Shown here in pieces: positions 1-7,847 of a stretch of 64,000 nucleotides of DNA (its first letter is position 1; every line of letters starts with the position of its first letter). The translations under genes were made by a program, and so were the position numbers. The notes below the pieces were generated by a model. It ran no database searches. It worked only from the letters and a program-made list of their open reading frames with translations, and was not told the DNA's origin. The stretch covers positions 186,001 to 250,000 of the forward strand of contig JACKHC010000002.1 of the NCBI GenBank assembly GCA_020639235.1, written 5' to 3'. This DNA comes from Phycisphaeraceae bacterium. Lineage in GTDB: Bacteria; Planctomycetota; Phycisphaerae; Phycisphaerales; UBA1924.

Positions 1-62
1 CCGAAGGTCCCGACATTGCGGGGCTTCTCGTAGTGGTCGATGAGTTGCTTGCTGTAAGCCAT
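1..62 (-). CDS. iscU: IscU iron-sulfur scaffold, N-terminal fragment
   Basis: Only the first 20 codons are in the window; the gene runs off the left edge. Reading leftwards from the ATG at 62 gives MAYSKQLIDHYEKPRNVGTF, which matches the conserved start of IscU (Y-S-x-x-L-x-D-H-Y-x-x-P-R-N-V-G). IscU is the scaffold on which Fe-S clusters are assembled from sulfur delivered by IscS. It lies 36 bp downstream of iscS on the same strand, the usual isc order. The cluster-ligand cysteines are outside the window, so their integrity cannot be checked. Confidence 0.85.
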   Translation of the reverse strand, partial: MAYSKQLIDHYEKPRNVGTF

Positions 63-98
63 GGTGTCACCTCAGAGGTGGAGTGTTCCAAAAAGGGA

Positions 99-1334
99 TC
101 AGTGGTGCGCCCACTCGATGGTGGAGATATCGATGCCTTCCTTGTGCATGTCCCACAAGGGCGAGAGTTCACGCAGGTGATTGACGGCCCATGTGAGCTT
201 CTCGATCGCGAAGTCGATCTGCTCCTTGGTGCTCCAACGACCGAGCGAGAATCGGAGCGAGGAGTGTGCCAGATCGTCGCCGACGCCGATGCCCTTGAGC
301 ACATACGAGGGCTCGAGCGAGGCGCTGGTGCACGCCGAGCCGGACGAGACGGCGATGTCCTTGATCGCCATCATCAATCCTTCGCCCTCGACGAAGCCGA
401 ACGACATATTCGTGATGTGAGCCAGTCGCCTCTCGGGGCGCCCGTTGATATGGACATGCTCGACGTTCTTGATCATCGATGACTCGAGATGATCGCGGAG
501 GGCGCGGAGGCGTTCGCGTTCGGTGTCCATCTCGTTGGCGCAGATCTCGCACGCCTTGCCGAAGCCGACAATGCCCGTGACATTCAGCGTGCCCGAGCGG
601 TAGCCGCGCTCCTGACCGCCGCCTTCCTGCTGCGCGACCAGGCGGATGCGGGGCTTGCGCCTGCGGATGTAAAGACCGCCCACACCCTTGGGGCCGTAGA
701 TCTTGTGGCTCGACCATGTGAGCAGATCGATGTTGTCCTTCTCGACATCGGTCGGCATCTTGCCGACCCACTGGGTCGCATCGGTATGGAAGACGACATT
801 GCGCTCGTGGCAGAGCGCGCCGATCTGCGGCACCTCATTGATCGTGCCCATCTCGTTGTTGGCCCACATGATGGTGACGAGAATCGTGTCATCGCGCATC
901 GCGGCCTTGACCATCTCGGCGGTGACGATGCCGTCACGGGGCGGTTCGAGGTACGTCACATCGAAACCGCGTTTCTGGAGCCGCTTGCACGGGTCGAGCA
1001 CGGCCTTGTGCTCGATGGCGCTGGTGATGATGTGCCCGCGACCCTCTTGCCCCTCGGGCTTGAGCGCGTACATCTCGGCGGCGCCCTTGATGGCGAGGTT
1101 GTTGCCTTCGGTCGAACCCGAGGTGAAGACGACTTCCTTCGGCTGCGCACCGATAATGGCAGCGCACCGCTCGCGTGCGGTCTCGACCGCCTCCTCGGAC
1201 TCCCAGCCGAACTGGTGGTTGCGCGAACCGGGGTTGCCGAACTTCTCCGTGAAGTACGGGAGCATCGCCTCGACGACGCGGGGGTCGCAAGGCGTGGTGG
1301 CGGCGTGGTCGAGGTAGACCGGGAGTTTGAGCAT
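99..1334 (-). CDS. iscS: Cysteine desulfurase IscS
   Basis: PLP-dependent enzyme, 411 aa, that takes sulfur from L-cysteine and passes it as a persulfide to IscU. The PLP lysine is K211 in the motif SSHKIYGPKG, and the persulfide cysteine is C335 in SGSACTSASLEPSYVL. The C-terminus WDMHKEGIDISTIEWAHH has the ending typical of group I IscS proteins, which docks IscU, rather than a SufS or NifS ending. The next gene downstream is iscU, so this is the head of an isc operon. No IscR-type regulator gene is seen upstream, but a palindrome sits inside the likely promoter at 1402-1430. Confidence 0.95.
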   Translation of the reverse strand: MLKLPVYLDHAATTPCDPRVVEAMLPYFTEKFGNPGSRNHQFGWESEEAVETARERCAAIIGAQPKEVVFTSGSTEGNNLAIKGAAEMYALKPEGQEGRGHIITSAIEHKAVLDPCKRLQKRGFDVTYLEPPRDGIVTAEMVKAAMRDDTILVTIMWANNEMGTINEVPQIGALCHERNVVFHTDATQWVGKMPTDVEKDNIDLLTWSSHKIYGPKGVGGLYIRRRKPRIRLVAQQEGGGQERGYRSGTLNVTGIVGFGKACEICANEMDTERERLRALRDHLESSMIKNVEHVHINGRPERRLAHITNMSFGFVEGEGLMMAIKDIAVSSGSACTSASLEPSYVLKGIGVGDDLAHSSLRFSLGRWSTKEQIDFAIEKLTWAVNHLRELSPLWDMHKEGIDISTIEWAHH

Positions 1335-1401
1335 GAGACAGGATCCCCGAGGTGATGCCCGCCGATCGCGGACAGGTTGGTCGTAAATCTAGAAGCATTC
1401 C

Positions 1402-1430
1402 ATTATACGCTGAGACCAAGTCTCAGTCAT
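1402..1430 (-). promoter_or_regulatory. Likely isc promoter with a palindromic operator
   Basis: On the minus strand a perfect TATAAT (1407-1402) lies about 68 bp upstream of iscS. Directly upstream, at 1426-1410, is the 17-bp inverted repeat CTGAGACTTGGTCTCAG, with 7-bp perfect arms around TTG. It fills the space between the -10 box and a poor -35. A palindrome in that place is a classic repressor or activator site. Because it controls isc genes, an Rrf2/IscR-type regulator is the first guess, but this is inferred from position only. Confidence 0.55.
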
Positions 1431-1446
1431 CGATGAAGGCACCACT

Positions 1447-2337
1447 TTAGGCAAGGCGATCTGCGGAAACCGGCGGCTGGGGCAGCGGGTCGCGGACGCC
1501 GTGCTCGCAGACAAGGGGAAGCGATGTCCGCAGGGCAAACCGCCGGGCGGTCGGGAGATCGGCCATCCGCCCGGTCGGCTGGCGGGTGGGGTGGTAGAGG
1601 TGCCACGAGATGATCCGGGAAACGGGCACCGCGACGGTCGCACCCAGCCGGGCGGCTCGATAGGCGAACTCGTCGTCTTTGAAACCCCACCCCTGGTAGT
1701 GCTCGTCGAAGCCGTTGAGCCGGAGATAAAGGGCGAGATCGACCGAGAAGTGCCCCCCCAGCAGCTTCGGCTTGTGGAGAGGACCCAGCCGCAGGCGTCG
1801 CATCAACAGTTGCCGCCGATACCGGCGCTCGCGTTTGGCCAGGAGTTCTTGCTCGGCGGCGGTGACCTCCAACCGCCGGTCACCCGACAGAATCCTCGAA
1901 GCGTCGAGCGTCGCGGATGTCGCCTCATCGACATTCACGCGATACGGGTACACGAGTTCGGCGCGTGACCCGAATTGCGCATGCTGCGCAACGCAATCAT
2001 CGGCGCAGAGCATGTCGCCGTCGATGATGAGCACGCGGCCGTTGTCAACGCCCATCGACTCATGGATGTGGCGGACGGCGTTGTTGCGGACCTGACACAA
2101 ACGCTCCCCACCCGTCGAAGCCCGCCGGACCCACCAGACCCCACGCTCTGCGCCGACATTGCCCCCCCACCGCTCGATGACCGCGCCGATCGCGGGGTCA
2201 TCGGTGTCGCAGGTGACGGTGACGGACGCGGGCGCCAGGGTCTGGCGCGCGACGGCGGCAAGAACGAGATCGAGATACCTCGGGACATGCGTGGGGATCA
2301 CGACATGAATGGGCGGGTTCGGGGGGGTGGGGGCCAT
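1447..2337 (-). CDS. Family 2 glycosyltransferase
   Basis: Predicted 296-aa sugar transferase. The N-terminus IHVVIPTHVPRYLDLVLAAV is the opening strand of a GT-A fold. The motif LIIDGDMLCADDC contains the D-x-D-like metal and nucleotide-sugar site. GWGFKDDEFAYRAARLGA matches the C-terminal galactosyltransferase-type motif (GWGxEDxE). The ATG at 2337 is chosen because it starts just before the first beta strand; an upstream ATG at 2394 would add 19 residues of low-quality sequence. The acceptor is unknown. It stands alone between isc and mscL, with no surface-polysaccharide cluster nearby. Confidence 0.8.
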   Translation of the reverse strand: MAPTPPNPPIHVVIPTHVPRYLDLVLAAVARQTLAPASVTVTCDTDDPAIGAVIERWGGNVGAERGVWWVRRASTGGERLCQVRNNAVRHIHESMGVDNGRVLIIDGDMLCADDCVAQHAQFGSRAELVYPYRVNVDEATSATLDASRILSGDRRLEVTAAEQELLAKRERRYRRQLLMRRLRLGPLHKPKLLGGHFSVDLALYLRLNGFDEHYQGWGFKDDEFAYRAARLGATVAVPVSRIISWHLYHPTRQPTGRMADLPTARRFALRTSLPLVCEHGVRDPLPQPPVSADRLA

Positions 2338-2455
2338 CGGGCAGAGAGTGTAGCGCAAGGGGCGGAGGAGAAGGTCCCGGTGAATTCCCCGCAAACGGGG
2401 TGTTTCGGTAGGATGCGGCCCGTCCGGGAGCGTCAGCGTCGCGAGTCGAGTTTCA

Positions 2456-2475
2456 GCCCGGGCGAAAGCCCGGGC
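2456..2475 (+). promoter_or_regulatory. Hairpin in the mscL leader
   Basis: GCCCGGGC, then a GAAA tetraloop, then GCCCGGGC: an 8-bp perfect stem closed by a GNRA-type loop. It ends about 14 nt before the AAGGAG ribosome-binding site of mscL. There is no T-run, so it is not a terminator for the upstream strand. It may only be a chance GC palindrome, or it may influence mscL mRNA stability or translation. Confidence 0.4.
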
Positions 2476-2504
2476 GCACCGCAGGACCCAAAGGAGTCGA
2501 TCTC

Positions 2505-2951
2505 ATGGGATTGTTGAAAGAGTTCAAAGAGTTCGCGATGAAGGGCAATGTCATGGACATGGCCGTCGGCATCATCATCGGCGGCGCTTTCGGCGGGATT
2601 GTCCAGTCATTCATCAAGGATGTGATCATGCCGATCGTCGGCATGGCGGGCAAAGCCGACTTCAGCCAGCAGTACATCCCGCTCAACGAAGGCGCCAAGA
2701 AAGCGGTCGAGGCGGCGGGCGGCACACTGCCGCTGGAAGAAGCCCGGACCGCGGGCTCGGTGCTCGCGTGGGGCAACTTCGTCACGGTATTCATTAACTT
2801 CCTGATTCTCGCGTTCGTGATCTTCATGATGATCAAGATCATGAACAACATGCGCAAGAAGGAAGCCGCGGCCCCCGCGCCGCCCCCCGGCCCCACGCCG
2901 GACCAGAAACTGCTCATGGAGATCCGCGACGCGCTCAAGGCCAAGGCCTGA
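2505..2951 (+). CDS. mscL: Large-conductance mechanosensitive channel MscL
   Basis: Inner-membrane channel of 148 aa that opens under membrane tension to release solutes on osmotic downshock. The start GLLKEFKEFAMKGNVMDMAV followed by GIIIGGAFGGIVQSFIKDVI is the signature N-terminal amphipathic helix and TM1. TM2 is near residues 85-110 (FVTVFINFLILAFVIFMMIK). The periplasmic loop holds A/E-rich sequence, and the cytoplasmic C-terminal helix (residues 125-148) is proline-rich at its start. AAGGAG lies 10 nt before the ATG. A strong terminator follows, so it is a single-gene transcript. Confidence 0.96.
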   Translation: MGLLKEFKEFAMKGNVMDMAVGIIIGGAFGGIVQSFIKDVIMPIVGMAGKADFSQQYIPLNEGAKKAVEAAGGTLPLEEARTAGSVLAWGNFVTVFINFLILAFVIFMMIKIMNNMRKKEAAAPAPPPGPTPDQKLLMEIRDALKAKA

Positions 2952-2985
2952 TCCCGCGGAAGTTCCGGCAATCTGCCACGCTCTC

Positions 2986-3013
2986 AAGGCCGCCCATCGG
3001 GGCGGCCTTTTTC
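2986..3013 (+). terminator. Terminator after mscL
   Basis: AAGGCCGCCC and GGGCGGCCTT form a perfect 10-bp stem around an ATCG loop and are followed by TTTTC. Located 35 bp after the mscL stop. Confidence 0.9.
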
Positions 3014-3095
3014 GTTGGGGCCGGCCGATGGGGGAGGGCCCATGGAGTGGGCGGTGCCGTTATGCTCGTCGCTCATTCTTGAATGAGGGACATCC

Positions 3096-4523
3096 GTGAG
3101 CGCGAGCCTGGTGGTGCATGACATTGTGGCGTCGGTATGGAGCCTCATGGGCGCGGGAGCGGAACCGATGATCGGCCCGCCAGGCAGCGCGGTGCATCCG
3201 CCGCAGCTCGAGGAGGGCGGCTTCGGAACCGGTCGGTTGCTCCACGAGACGGCGTCATGGCGGGGATGGATGTGCCTGGCGGTGTTCGTGCTCGCGTACC
3301 TCGCGGTGATGACCGAAGAGTTCCACGCGGTCAAGAAGAGCAAGCCGGTGATCCTCGCCGCGGGGTGCATCTGGGCCATCATCGCGTCGGGCGCTGCGGC
3401 GATGGGCATCGACGAAAAAGCGATCCACACCGCGGTGCTGCACGATCTGGCGGATTTCGCGCAGATGTTCCTGTTCCTGCTGGCGGCGATGACCTTCATC
3501 AACTCGATGAACGAGCGGAAGGTGTTCGCGGCACTGCGCGCGTGGCTTGTCGGGCGTGGCTGGTCCTATCGGCGGCTGTTCTGGGTCACGGGCGTGATGG
3601 CGTTCTTTCTGTCCGCGGTCCTCGACAACCTGATCACAGCGCTCCTGATGGGCGCGGTGGTAACGGCGGTGGGCCGCGGCTCGGCGAAGTTCGTGCCCAT
3701 CGCGTGCGTGAATGTGGTCTGCGCCGCCAACGCGGGCGGCGCGTTCTCGCCCTTCGGTGACATCACCACACTCATGGTGTGGCAGGCCGGGAGACTCCCG
3801 TTCTTCGAGTTCTTTCACCTGTTCCTGCCCAGCGCCGTGACCTACCTGGTGCCGGCGTTCGTGATGAGCTTCTTCGTGCCCGACTCCACGCCCGAGCCCG
3901 TGACGGATACCACGGTGCTCAAACGCGGAGCGCTGCGGATATGCGCGCTGTTCCTGGGAACCGTGGCGCTGGCCGTGTGCTTCGAGCACTTCTGGGGGAT
4001 CCCGCCCTTCCTCGGGATGATGACGGGCATGGGCGCGCTGATGGTGTTCACCCACATCATCACGATCACCTCCGACGAAGACTCCGGGAACAAGATCGAT
4101 ATCTATCGACAGGTCGGGCACGCGGAGTGGGACACACTCCTTTTCTTCTTCGGCGTGATCTTCTCGGTCGGCGGGCTGCGGTTCCTGGGGTATCTGGACC
4201 TCGTCTCGCACGCGCTCTACGACAACTTCGGCGCAACCAAGGCGAACATCGCGATCGGCGTCGTCTCGGCGGTGGTGGACAACATCCCGGTCATGTTCTC
4301 TGTGCTCGCGATGAATCCCACGCACATGGACGACTTCCAATGGCTGCTGATCACGCTGGCCGCGGGGGTGGGCGGGAGCATGCTCTCGATCGGGTCGGCG
4401 GCGGGAGTCGGCCTGATGGGCGTGGCGCACGGTCGCTACACATTCATGTCGCACCTGAAATGGACGCCCGTGATCGCGCTGGGATACGCCGCAGGAATTG
4501 CCACCCACTTTGCCTTCCCCTGA
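3096..4523 (+). CDS. nhaD: NhaD-type Na+/H+ antiporter
   Basis: Polytopic inner-membrane antiporter, 475 aa, expected to expel Na+ or Li+ in exchange for protons. The stretch FVLAYLAVMTEEFHAVKKSK is characteristic of NhaD proteins. NAGGAFSPFGDITTLMVWQA carries the conserved ion-pathway residues of the ion transporter superfamily, and VVDNIPVMFSVLAM forms a second half-site. About a dozen hydrophobic segments are visible. Translation starts at a GTG (3096) preceded by GAGGGAC. The gene sits between mscL and apaG; pairing with mscL suggests salt and osmotic homeostasis, which is inference. Confidence 0.9.
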   Translation: MSASLVVHDIVASVWSLMGAGAEPMIGPPGSAVHPPQLEEGGFGTGRLLHETASWRGWMCLAVFVLAYLAVMTEEFHAVKKSKPVILAAGCIWAIIASGAAAMGIDEKAIHTAVLHDLADFAQMFLFLLAAMTFINSMNERKVFAALRAWLVGRGWSYRRLFWVTGVMAFFLSAVLDNLITALLMGAVVTAVGRGSAKFVPIACVNVVCAANAGGAFSPFGDITTLMVWQAGRLPFFEFFHLFLPSAVTYLVPAFVMSFFVPDSTPEPVTDTTVLKRGALRICALFLGTVALAVCFEHFWGIPPFLGMMTGMGALMVFTHIITITSDEDSGNKIDIYRQVGHAEWDTLLFFFGVIFSVGGLRFLGYLDLVSHALYDNFGATKANIAIGVVSAVVDNIPVMFSVLAMNPTHMDDFQWLLITLAAGVGGSMLSIGSAAGVGLMGVAHGRYTFMSHLKWTPVIALGYAAGIATHFAFP

Positions 4524-4563
4524 CGCCCAAGCGGGGTACACTCGGGATACGGAGGCCGAACCG

Positions 4564-4980
4564 ATGGCAGCGCCCGCCCGCGCACAATCCGACTTGGGGT
4601 CCGAGGCCGTGACCAACGGGATCCGGATCACCGTCGAACCCAAGTACCTGCCCGACTACTCGGAGATCGGTAGCAAGAGGTACATCTACGGGTACCGCGT
4701 GCGCATCGTGAACGAGTGCGATGATGCCGTCCGCCTGACACGCCGCCACTGGATCATCGTCAACGGTGAGGGCGAGCGGCACGATGTCGAAGGCGAGGGC
4801 GTGATCGGGCAGCAGCCGCTGATCGAGCCCGGGCATGTCTATGAGTATTCGAGCTTCTGCCCGCTCTCCACACGCTGGGGCACCATGGAAGGCGCTTACA
4901 CCTTCCAGCATAGCGACGGCCGCGAGTTCGACTGCGAGATCGCCCGCTTCTACCTCGTCGCGGATGGTGAGTCCGAATAA
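4564..4980 (+). CDS. apaG: ApaG (DUF525) family protein
   Basis: Small 138-aa protein with a fibronectin-III-like fold. Conserved pieces are RYIYGYRVRIVNE, RRHWIIVNGEGERHDVEGEGVIGQQP, LIEPGHVYEYSSFCPLST and WGTMEGAYTF. ApaG is widespread; its biochemical role in bacteria is unsettled, and related domains in eukaryotic F-box proteins bind partners. The ATG at 4564 is preceded by CGGAGG and lies 40 bp after nhaD, so cotranscription is possible. Its last 31 bp overlap the end of the convergent gene on the other strand. Confidence 0.92.
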   Translation: MAAPARAQSDLGSEAVTNGIRITVEPKYLPDYSEIGSKRYIYGYRVRIVNECDDAVRLTRRHWIIVNGEGERHDVEGEGVIGQQPLIEPGHVYEYSSFCPLSTRWGTMEGAYTFQHSDGREFDCEIARFYLVADGESE

Positions 4981-5366
4981 CTCACCCCGCATGTTCCGTC
5001 GGCGCAACTGTTCCGCCGCCCCAGCCGATGCCGATTCCTGGCGAACCAGCGGTAGGCCGCGTCGGCCACAGGCCGGATGACGGGCCACCCGGTCGGGGCC
5101 AATAGCCACCCGAGCCCGATCGCCTTGTAGGCCCGCCGGAAGACCTCCATCCCGGTGATGATCGAGCCGTCGGCGGCAACCGCGTGGATCCGACCCATCA
5201 ACTCCTCGAAGGACCGGCCGTAGGGGGCAGGATCAAAGTCGGACGCTGCGATATCCACGACTCGGAGGCGGCCCCGCCCCTTGTCCCGACGCATCAGGAA
5301 CGCCGACTCGCGGGAGCACAGGGGGCACTTTCCGTCGATCAGCAGCGTGATGGGTGCCTTTTGCAT
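4950..5366 (-). CDS. DCC-family (DUF393) thiol oxidoreductase-like protein
   Basis: 138-aa protein. The first strand and loop ITLLIDGKCPLCSRESAFLM contains the D-G-x-C-P-x-C motif that gives the DCC family its name and resembles a thioredoxin-like active site. GRSFEELMGRIHAV and TGMEVFRRAYKAIGLGWLL are also typical of the family. A second cysteine pair, C-x5-C, lies near the C-terminus (CADGTCG). The substrate is unknown. The start at 5366 (MQKAPIT) is preferred to one 29 codons upstream because the conserved domain begins at once. It converges on apaG with a 31-bp overlap. Confidence 0.85.
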   Translation of the reverse strand: MQKAPITLLIDGKCPLCSRESAFLMRRDKGRGRLRVVDIAASDFDPAPYGRSFEELMGRIHAVAADGSIITGMEVFRRAYKAIGLGWLLAPTGWPVIRPVADAAYRWFARNRHRLGRRNSCADGTCGVSYSDSPSATR

Positions 5367-5689
5367 CGATGGACGGTAGGTGAGGTGCCGTGCATCTTCC
5401 ACGGCGACGAAGCAAGGGTGGGTCTGGGCAGAAAATAGTGACAAGATGGGCAATCCGGCTTGAAACGGGTATGAGATGTGTCATGATGTCATCGTGGGTG
5501 ATGAGCCCACGGAGTCAGGTCATTGGGGCCGCACACCCCGTCGACCTTGAGAGTTTGTGAAGGCCCCGAGTCCGCGATCGCGATGGCGTTGTCGCGTATT
5601 CGATTCGAGGCCCTCGGAGGAGTTGCTCGGATTCCCGACCGCACATCGGGACCGGGGAGATCGCGGCTCGGCCGCACAGGGAGTCAGAC
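5367..5689. other. Intergenic region between divergent genes
   Basis: About 320 bp separating the DCC gene (minus) from a secreted-protein gene (plus). It must hold both promoters. A weak plus-strand candidate is TTGAAA at 5460-5465 with CATGAT 16 bp later. No gene, terminator or strong repeat is visible. Confidence 0.4.
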
Positions 5690-6289
5690 ATGAATCGTTT
5701 GAGCGGAATGATCGGGGCGGCGGCGCTCATGGCGGCTGCGTCGGCGGCGAATGCCGGGATCATGTTCAGCAATGTGAACCTCTCGCCCGAGTGGGCGGAT
5801 CACATCGAGGTCGTGACCAGCGATCAGGACATCGACTTCTTCTTCGACAGCGATGTCTCGATCATCGACGGGCAGCCGCAGGCGGTGATCCGCATCGGGA
5901 TCACGTACGAGGCGTGGGGCATGAACATGGACATCACGCAGGACACGCTCGTCGTGTCCGTGCTGGGTGGCCTGCTCGGCTCCGGCACGATGATCTTTAA
6001 TGAGGTCATCGAAGACCTCGAAGCGACCTCTGCCGATCAGGTGACACTCGTCGATTACGGCGTGACGCTGACGGCCGATGACGATCTGCCGCATGTCGCC
6101 CAGTTGATGTTCGCTCGCCCCGCGCAGCACATCAAGGTCAAGAAGACAATCACGCTGCTGGCGCCGGACCTCAACGAAGGCATCGACCTCGCCGCGATCT
6201 CGCTCGTCGAGCAGCGGCTGATCCCCACGCCCGGCGCGATGGCGCTCATGGGTCTGGGCGGGTTGGTCGCTTCGCGTCGCCGCCGATAA
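5690..6289 (+). CDS. Secreted PEP-CTERM-like protein, paralogue A
   Basis: 199-aa exported protein of unknown function. The N-terminal signal peptide is MNRLSGMIGAAALMAAASAA with probable cleavage after N-A. The C-terminus IPTPGAMALMGLGGLVASRR has the tripartite layout of an exosortase sorting signal: a short motif (here P-T-P-G instead of P-E-P), a hydrophobic stretch and a basic tail. The body is about half identical by eye to the next gene (shared VTSDQDIDF, SVLGGLLG, DLPHVA, RPA, EGIDLA-ISLVEQR). The pair probably arose by duplication. The role is likely at the cell surface. Confidence 0.85.
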   Translation: MNRLSGMIGAAALMAAASAANAGIMFSNVNLSPEWADHIEVVTSDQDIDFFFDSDVSIIDGQPQAVIRIGITYEAWGMNMDITQDTLVVSVLGGLLGSGTMIFNEVIEDLEATSADQVTLVDYGVTLTADDDLPHVAQLMFARPAQHIKVKKTITLLAPDLNEGIDLAAISLVEQRLIPTPGAMALMGLGGLVASRRRR

Positions 6290-6320
6290 ACCGACAGTTT
6301 CCGATCCATCAATACCTCGG

Positions 6321-6349
6321 ACGACCCGGCCAAGTGCCGGGTCGTTCTG
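6321..6349 (+). terminator. Terminator between the secreted paralogues
   Basis: ACGACCCGGC and GCCGGGTCGT form a perfect 10-bp stem with a CAAGT loop, followed by a short TCTG. The T-run is weak. Confidence 0.7.
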
Positions 6350-6460
6350 ATTGCGCCGTTTATTCGTAGCGCCGAAAAAACTTGTAATCCTCTCGCGCTT
6401 ATCGGGTTCCTATCGGCGAGAAACTGTGTCATACTCGCTTCCGCACAGGAGAAGAGAGCC

Positions 6461-7054
6461 ATGAATACAAAGATTTGTTCGACCGTTGTCGCCCTTGGTA
6501 TCGGTGCGCTGTGCGCCGCGGCCAACGCCGGCATCACATTCTCGAATGTCACGATCAGCACGCCATACGACGACAACGTGTCGTACGTCACGAGCGATCA
6601 GGACATCGATTTCCTCTTCGATAGCACCATGAATGTCCTCGAGGGAGACCCCGAAGAGATCTCCCTGGTCATCTCCTACGACGCGTGGTCGATGCAGGCG
6701 ATGACACAGGACACGATGGTGCTCTCGGTGCTGGGCGGCCTGCTCGGCGCGGGCGAGATCCAGTTCTCCGAGCGCATCTGGGAGATCACCGAGGCCGCCG
6801 GCGACAACCTACTGGTTGATTACTTCGTGACGCTCGGCGCAGGTGATGAACTCCCGCACGTCGCGGACCTCATGTTCGAGCGCCCGGCGATGCACTTCCA
6901 CGTCGAGAAGCGGATCACGCTCCGCGCGCCCGACGAGACGCAGGGCATCGATCTCGCATCGATCTCCCTCGTCGAGCAGCGGTTTGTGCCGACCCCCGGC
7001 GCGGCCGCGCTTATGGGCCTCGCCGGACTGACTGGTCTGCGTCGCCGGCGGTAA
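6461..7054 (+). CDS. Secreted PEP-CTERM-like protein, paralogue B
   Basis: 197-aa exported protein and tandem paralogue of the preceding gene. It has a signal peptide (MNTKICSTVVALGIGALCAA, then NA) and the C-terminal sorting tail VPTPGAAALMGLAGLTGLRR plus RR. Conserved blocks shared with its neighbour are VTSDQDIDFLFDS, DTMVLSVLGGLLGAGEIQF and DELPHVADLMFERPAMHF. AGGAGAAG precedes the ATG. It has its own terminator downstream, so the two paralogues appear to be separate transcripts. No enzymatic motif is seen. Confidence 0.85.
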   Translation: MNTKICSTVVALGIGALCAAANAGITFSNVTISTPYDDNVSYVTSDQDIDFLFDSTMNVLEGDPEEISLVISYDAWSMQAMTQDTMVLSVLGGLLGAGEIQFSERIWEITEAAGDNLLVDYFVTLGAGDELPHVADLMFERPAMHFHVEKRITLRAPDETQGIDLASISLVEQRFVPTPGAAALMGLAGLTGLRRRR

Positions 7055-7080
7055 ACGAGTTTCAGATCTCCAAAACGGAT

Positions 7081-7110
7081 ACGGCCCGGTCGCGAGACCG
7101 GGCCGTTGTC
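7081..7110 (+). terminator. Terminator after secreted paralogue B
   Basis: ACGGCCCGGTC and GACCGGGCCGT form a perfect 11-bp stem with a GCGA tetraloop, followed by TGTCG. It could also serve the convergent cupin gene. Confidence 0.8.
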
Positions 7111-7135
7111 GTATCGGCAATGTGTGCGGTCCGGG

Positions 7136-7486
7136 CTAGGGCCTGTCGATGCCGGTCTTCTCGCTCGGCGGCGAGAAAATGTCGAGGATGCGCGTCTCCT
7201 CGAGCGCTTCGGCGGCATGCGGAACGCCCGACGGCAGCACCATGACCTCATCGGGGCCGCAGGTAAAGACCTCGTCGCCCTTCTCGGTCCGGATCGTGAA
7301 CCGAATCCTCCCCGAGAGCACGCACGCGAACTGCTCTTGCGGATGCGAATGCATCGCGACAACGCACCCCTTGTCGAGAGTGACATCGGAGATCATCGCC
7401 TGCTCGCCGATGACCCGTCGACGCGAGATCGTCGCCATCGGGCGGTCGGGCTGCAGGTCGGCCCATCTGATCGGTTGCGCTCGCAT
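7136..7486 (-). CDS. Small cupin-domain protein
   Basis: 116-aa single-domain cupin. Motif 1 is visible as VAMHSHPQEQFACVLSGRIR (H-x-H...E...G, metal ligands) and motif 2 as MVLPSGVPHAAEAL (P-x-G-x-P-H). Such proteins bind a metal and act as small dioxygenases, isomerases or sensors; the substrate cannot be told here. The ATG at 7486 is one base after the stop of the upstream parvulin gene (TGACATG), so the two are almost certainly translated together. Confidence 0.85.
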   Translation of the reverse strand: MRAQPIRWADLQPDRPMATISRRRVIGEQAMISDVTLDKGCVVAMHSHPQEQFACVLSGRIRFTIRTEKGDEVFTCGPDEVMVLPSGVPHAAEALEETRILDIFSPPSEKTGIDRP

Positions 7487-7487
7487 G

Positions 7488-7772
7488 TCAGCCCATCCGC
7501 TTCTCGACCTTGAGCAGGTGCCACCCGAACTGCGTCTTGACGGGCTCGGAAACCTGCCCGATCGGGAGATCCGAGAAGACCACCCGGTCGAACTCGGGGA
7601 CCATAGCGCCCTTCCCGAACTCTCCGAGCGAGCCGCCCTGCTTGCCCGACGGGCACTTGGAATGTTTGCGTGCAAGCGCGCCGAAGTCGGCACCCCCCTC
7701 GATCTCGGTCTTGAGGTCATTGGCCATCTGTTCGGTCGGGACGAGAATATGGCTGGCGACAGCGCGGGGCAT
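7488..7772 (-). CDS. ppiC: Parvulin-type peptidyl-prolyl isomerase
   Basis: 94-aa single-domain rotamase. Features of the PpiC fold are ASHILVPTEQMANDLKTEI, FGALARKHSKCPSGKQGGSL, GEFGKGAMVPEFD and TQFGWHLLKVEKR. The length equals that of free-standing cytoplasmic parvulins and there is no signal peptide, so it should act in the cytoplasm to speed proline isomerisation during folding. It is the first gene of a two-gene unit with the cupin protein. Confidence 0.93.
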   Translation of the reverse strand: MPRAVASHILVPTEQMANDLKTEIEGGADFGALARKHSKCPSGKQGGSLGEFGKGAMVPEFDRVVFSDLPIGQVSEPVKTQFGWHLLKVEKRMG

Positions 7773-7847
7773 AGCGGGCTCCTATGGTGTGAGTCGTGCG
7801 GGTATTCGTTCGATTGTTCATCATAGCGGTCACAGGAGGCCGGACCG

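Noticed and set aside
3255..4643. A 462-codon frame antisense to nhaD.
   Set aside because: Same reason: its composition is that of an antisense shadow, and nhaD has unmistakable family motifs.
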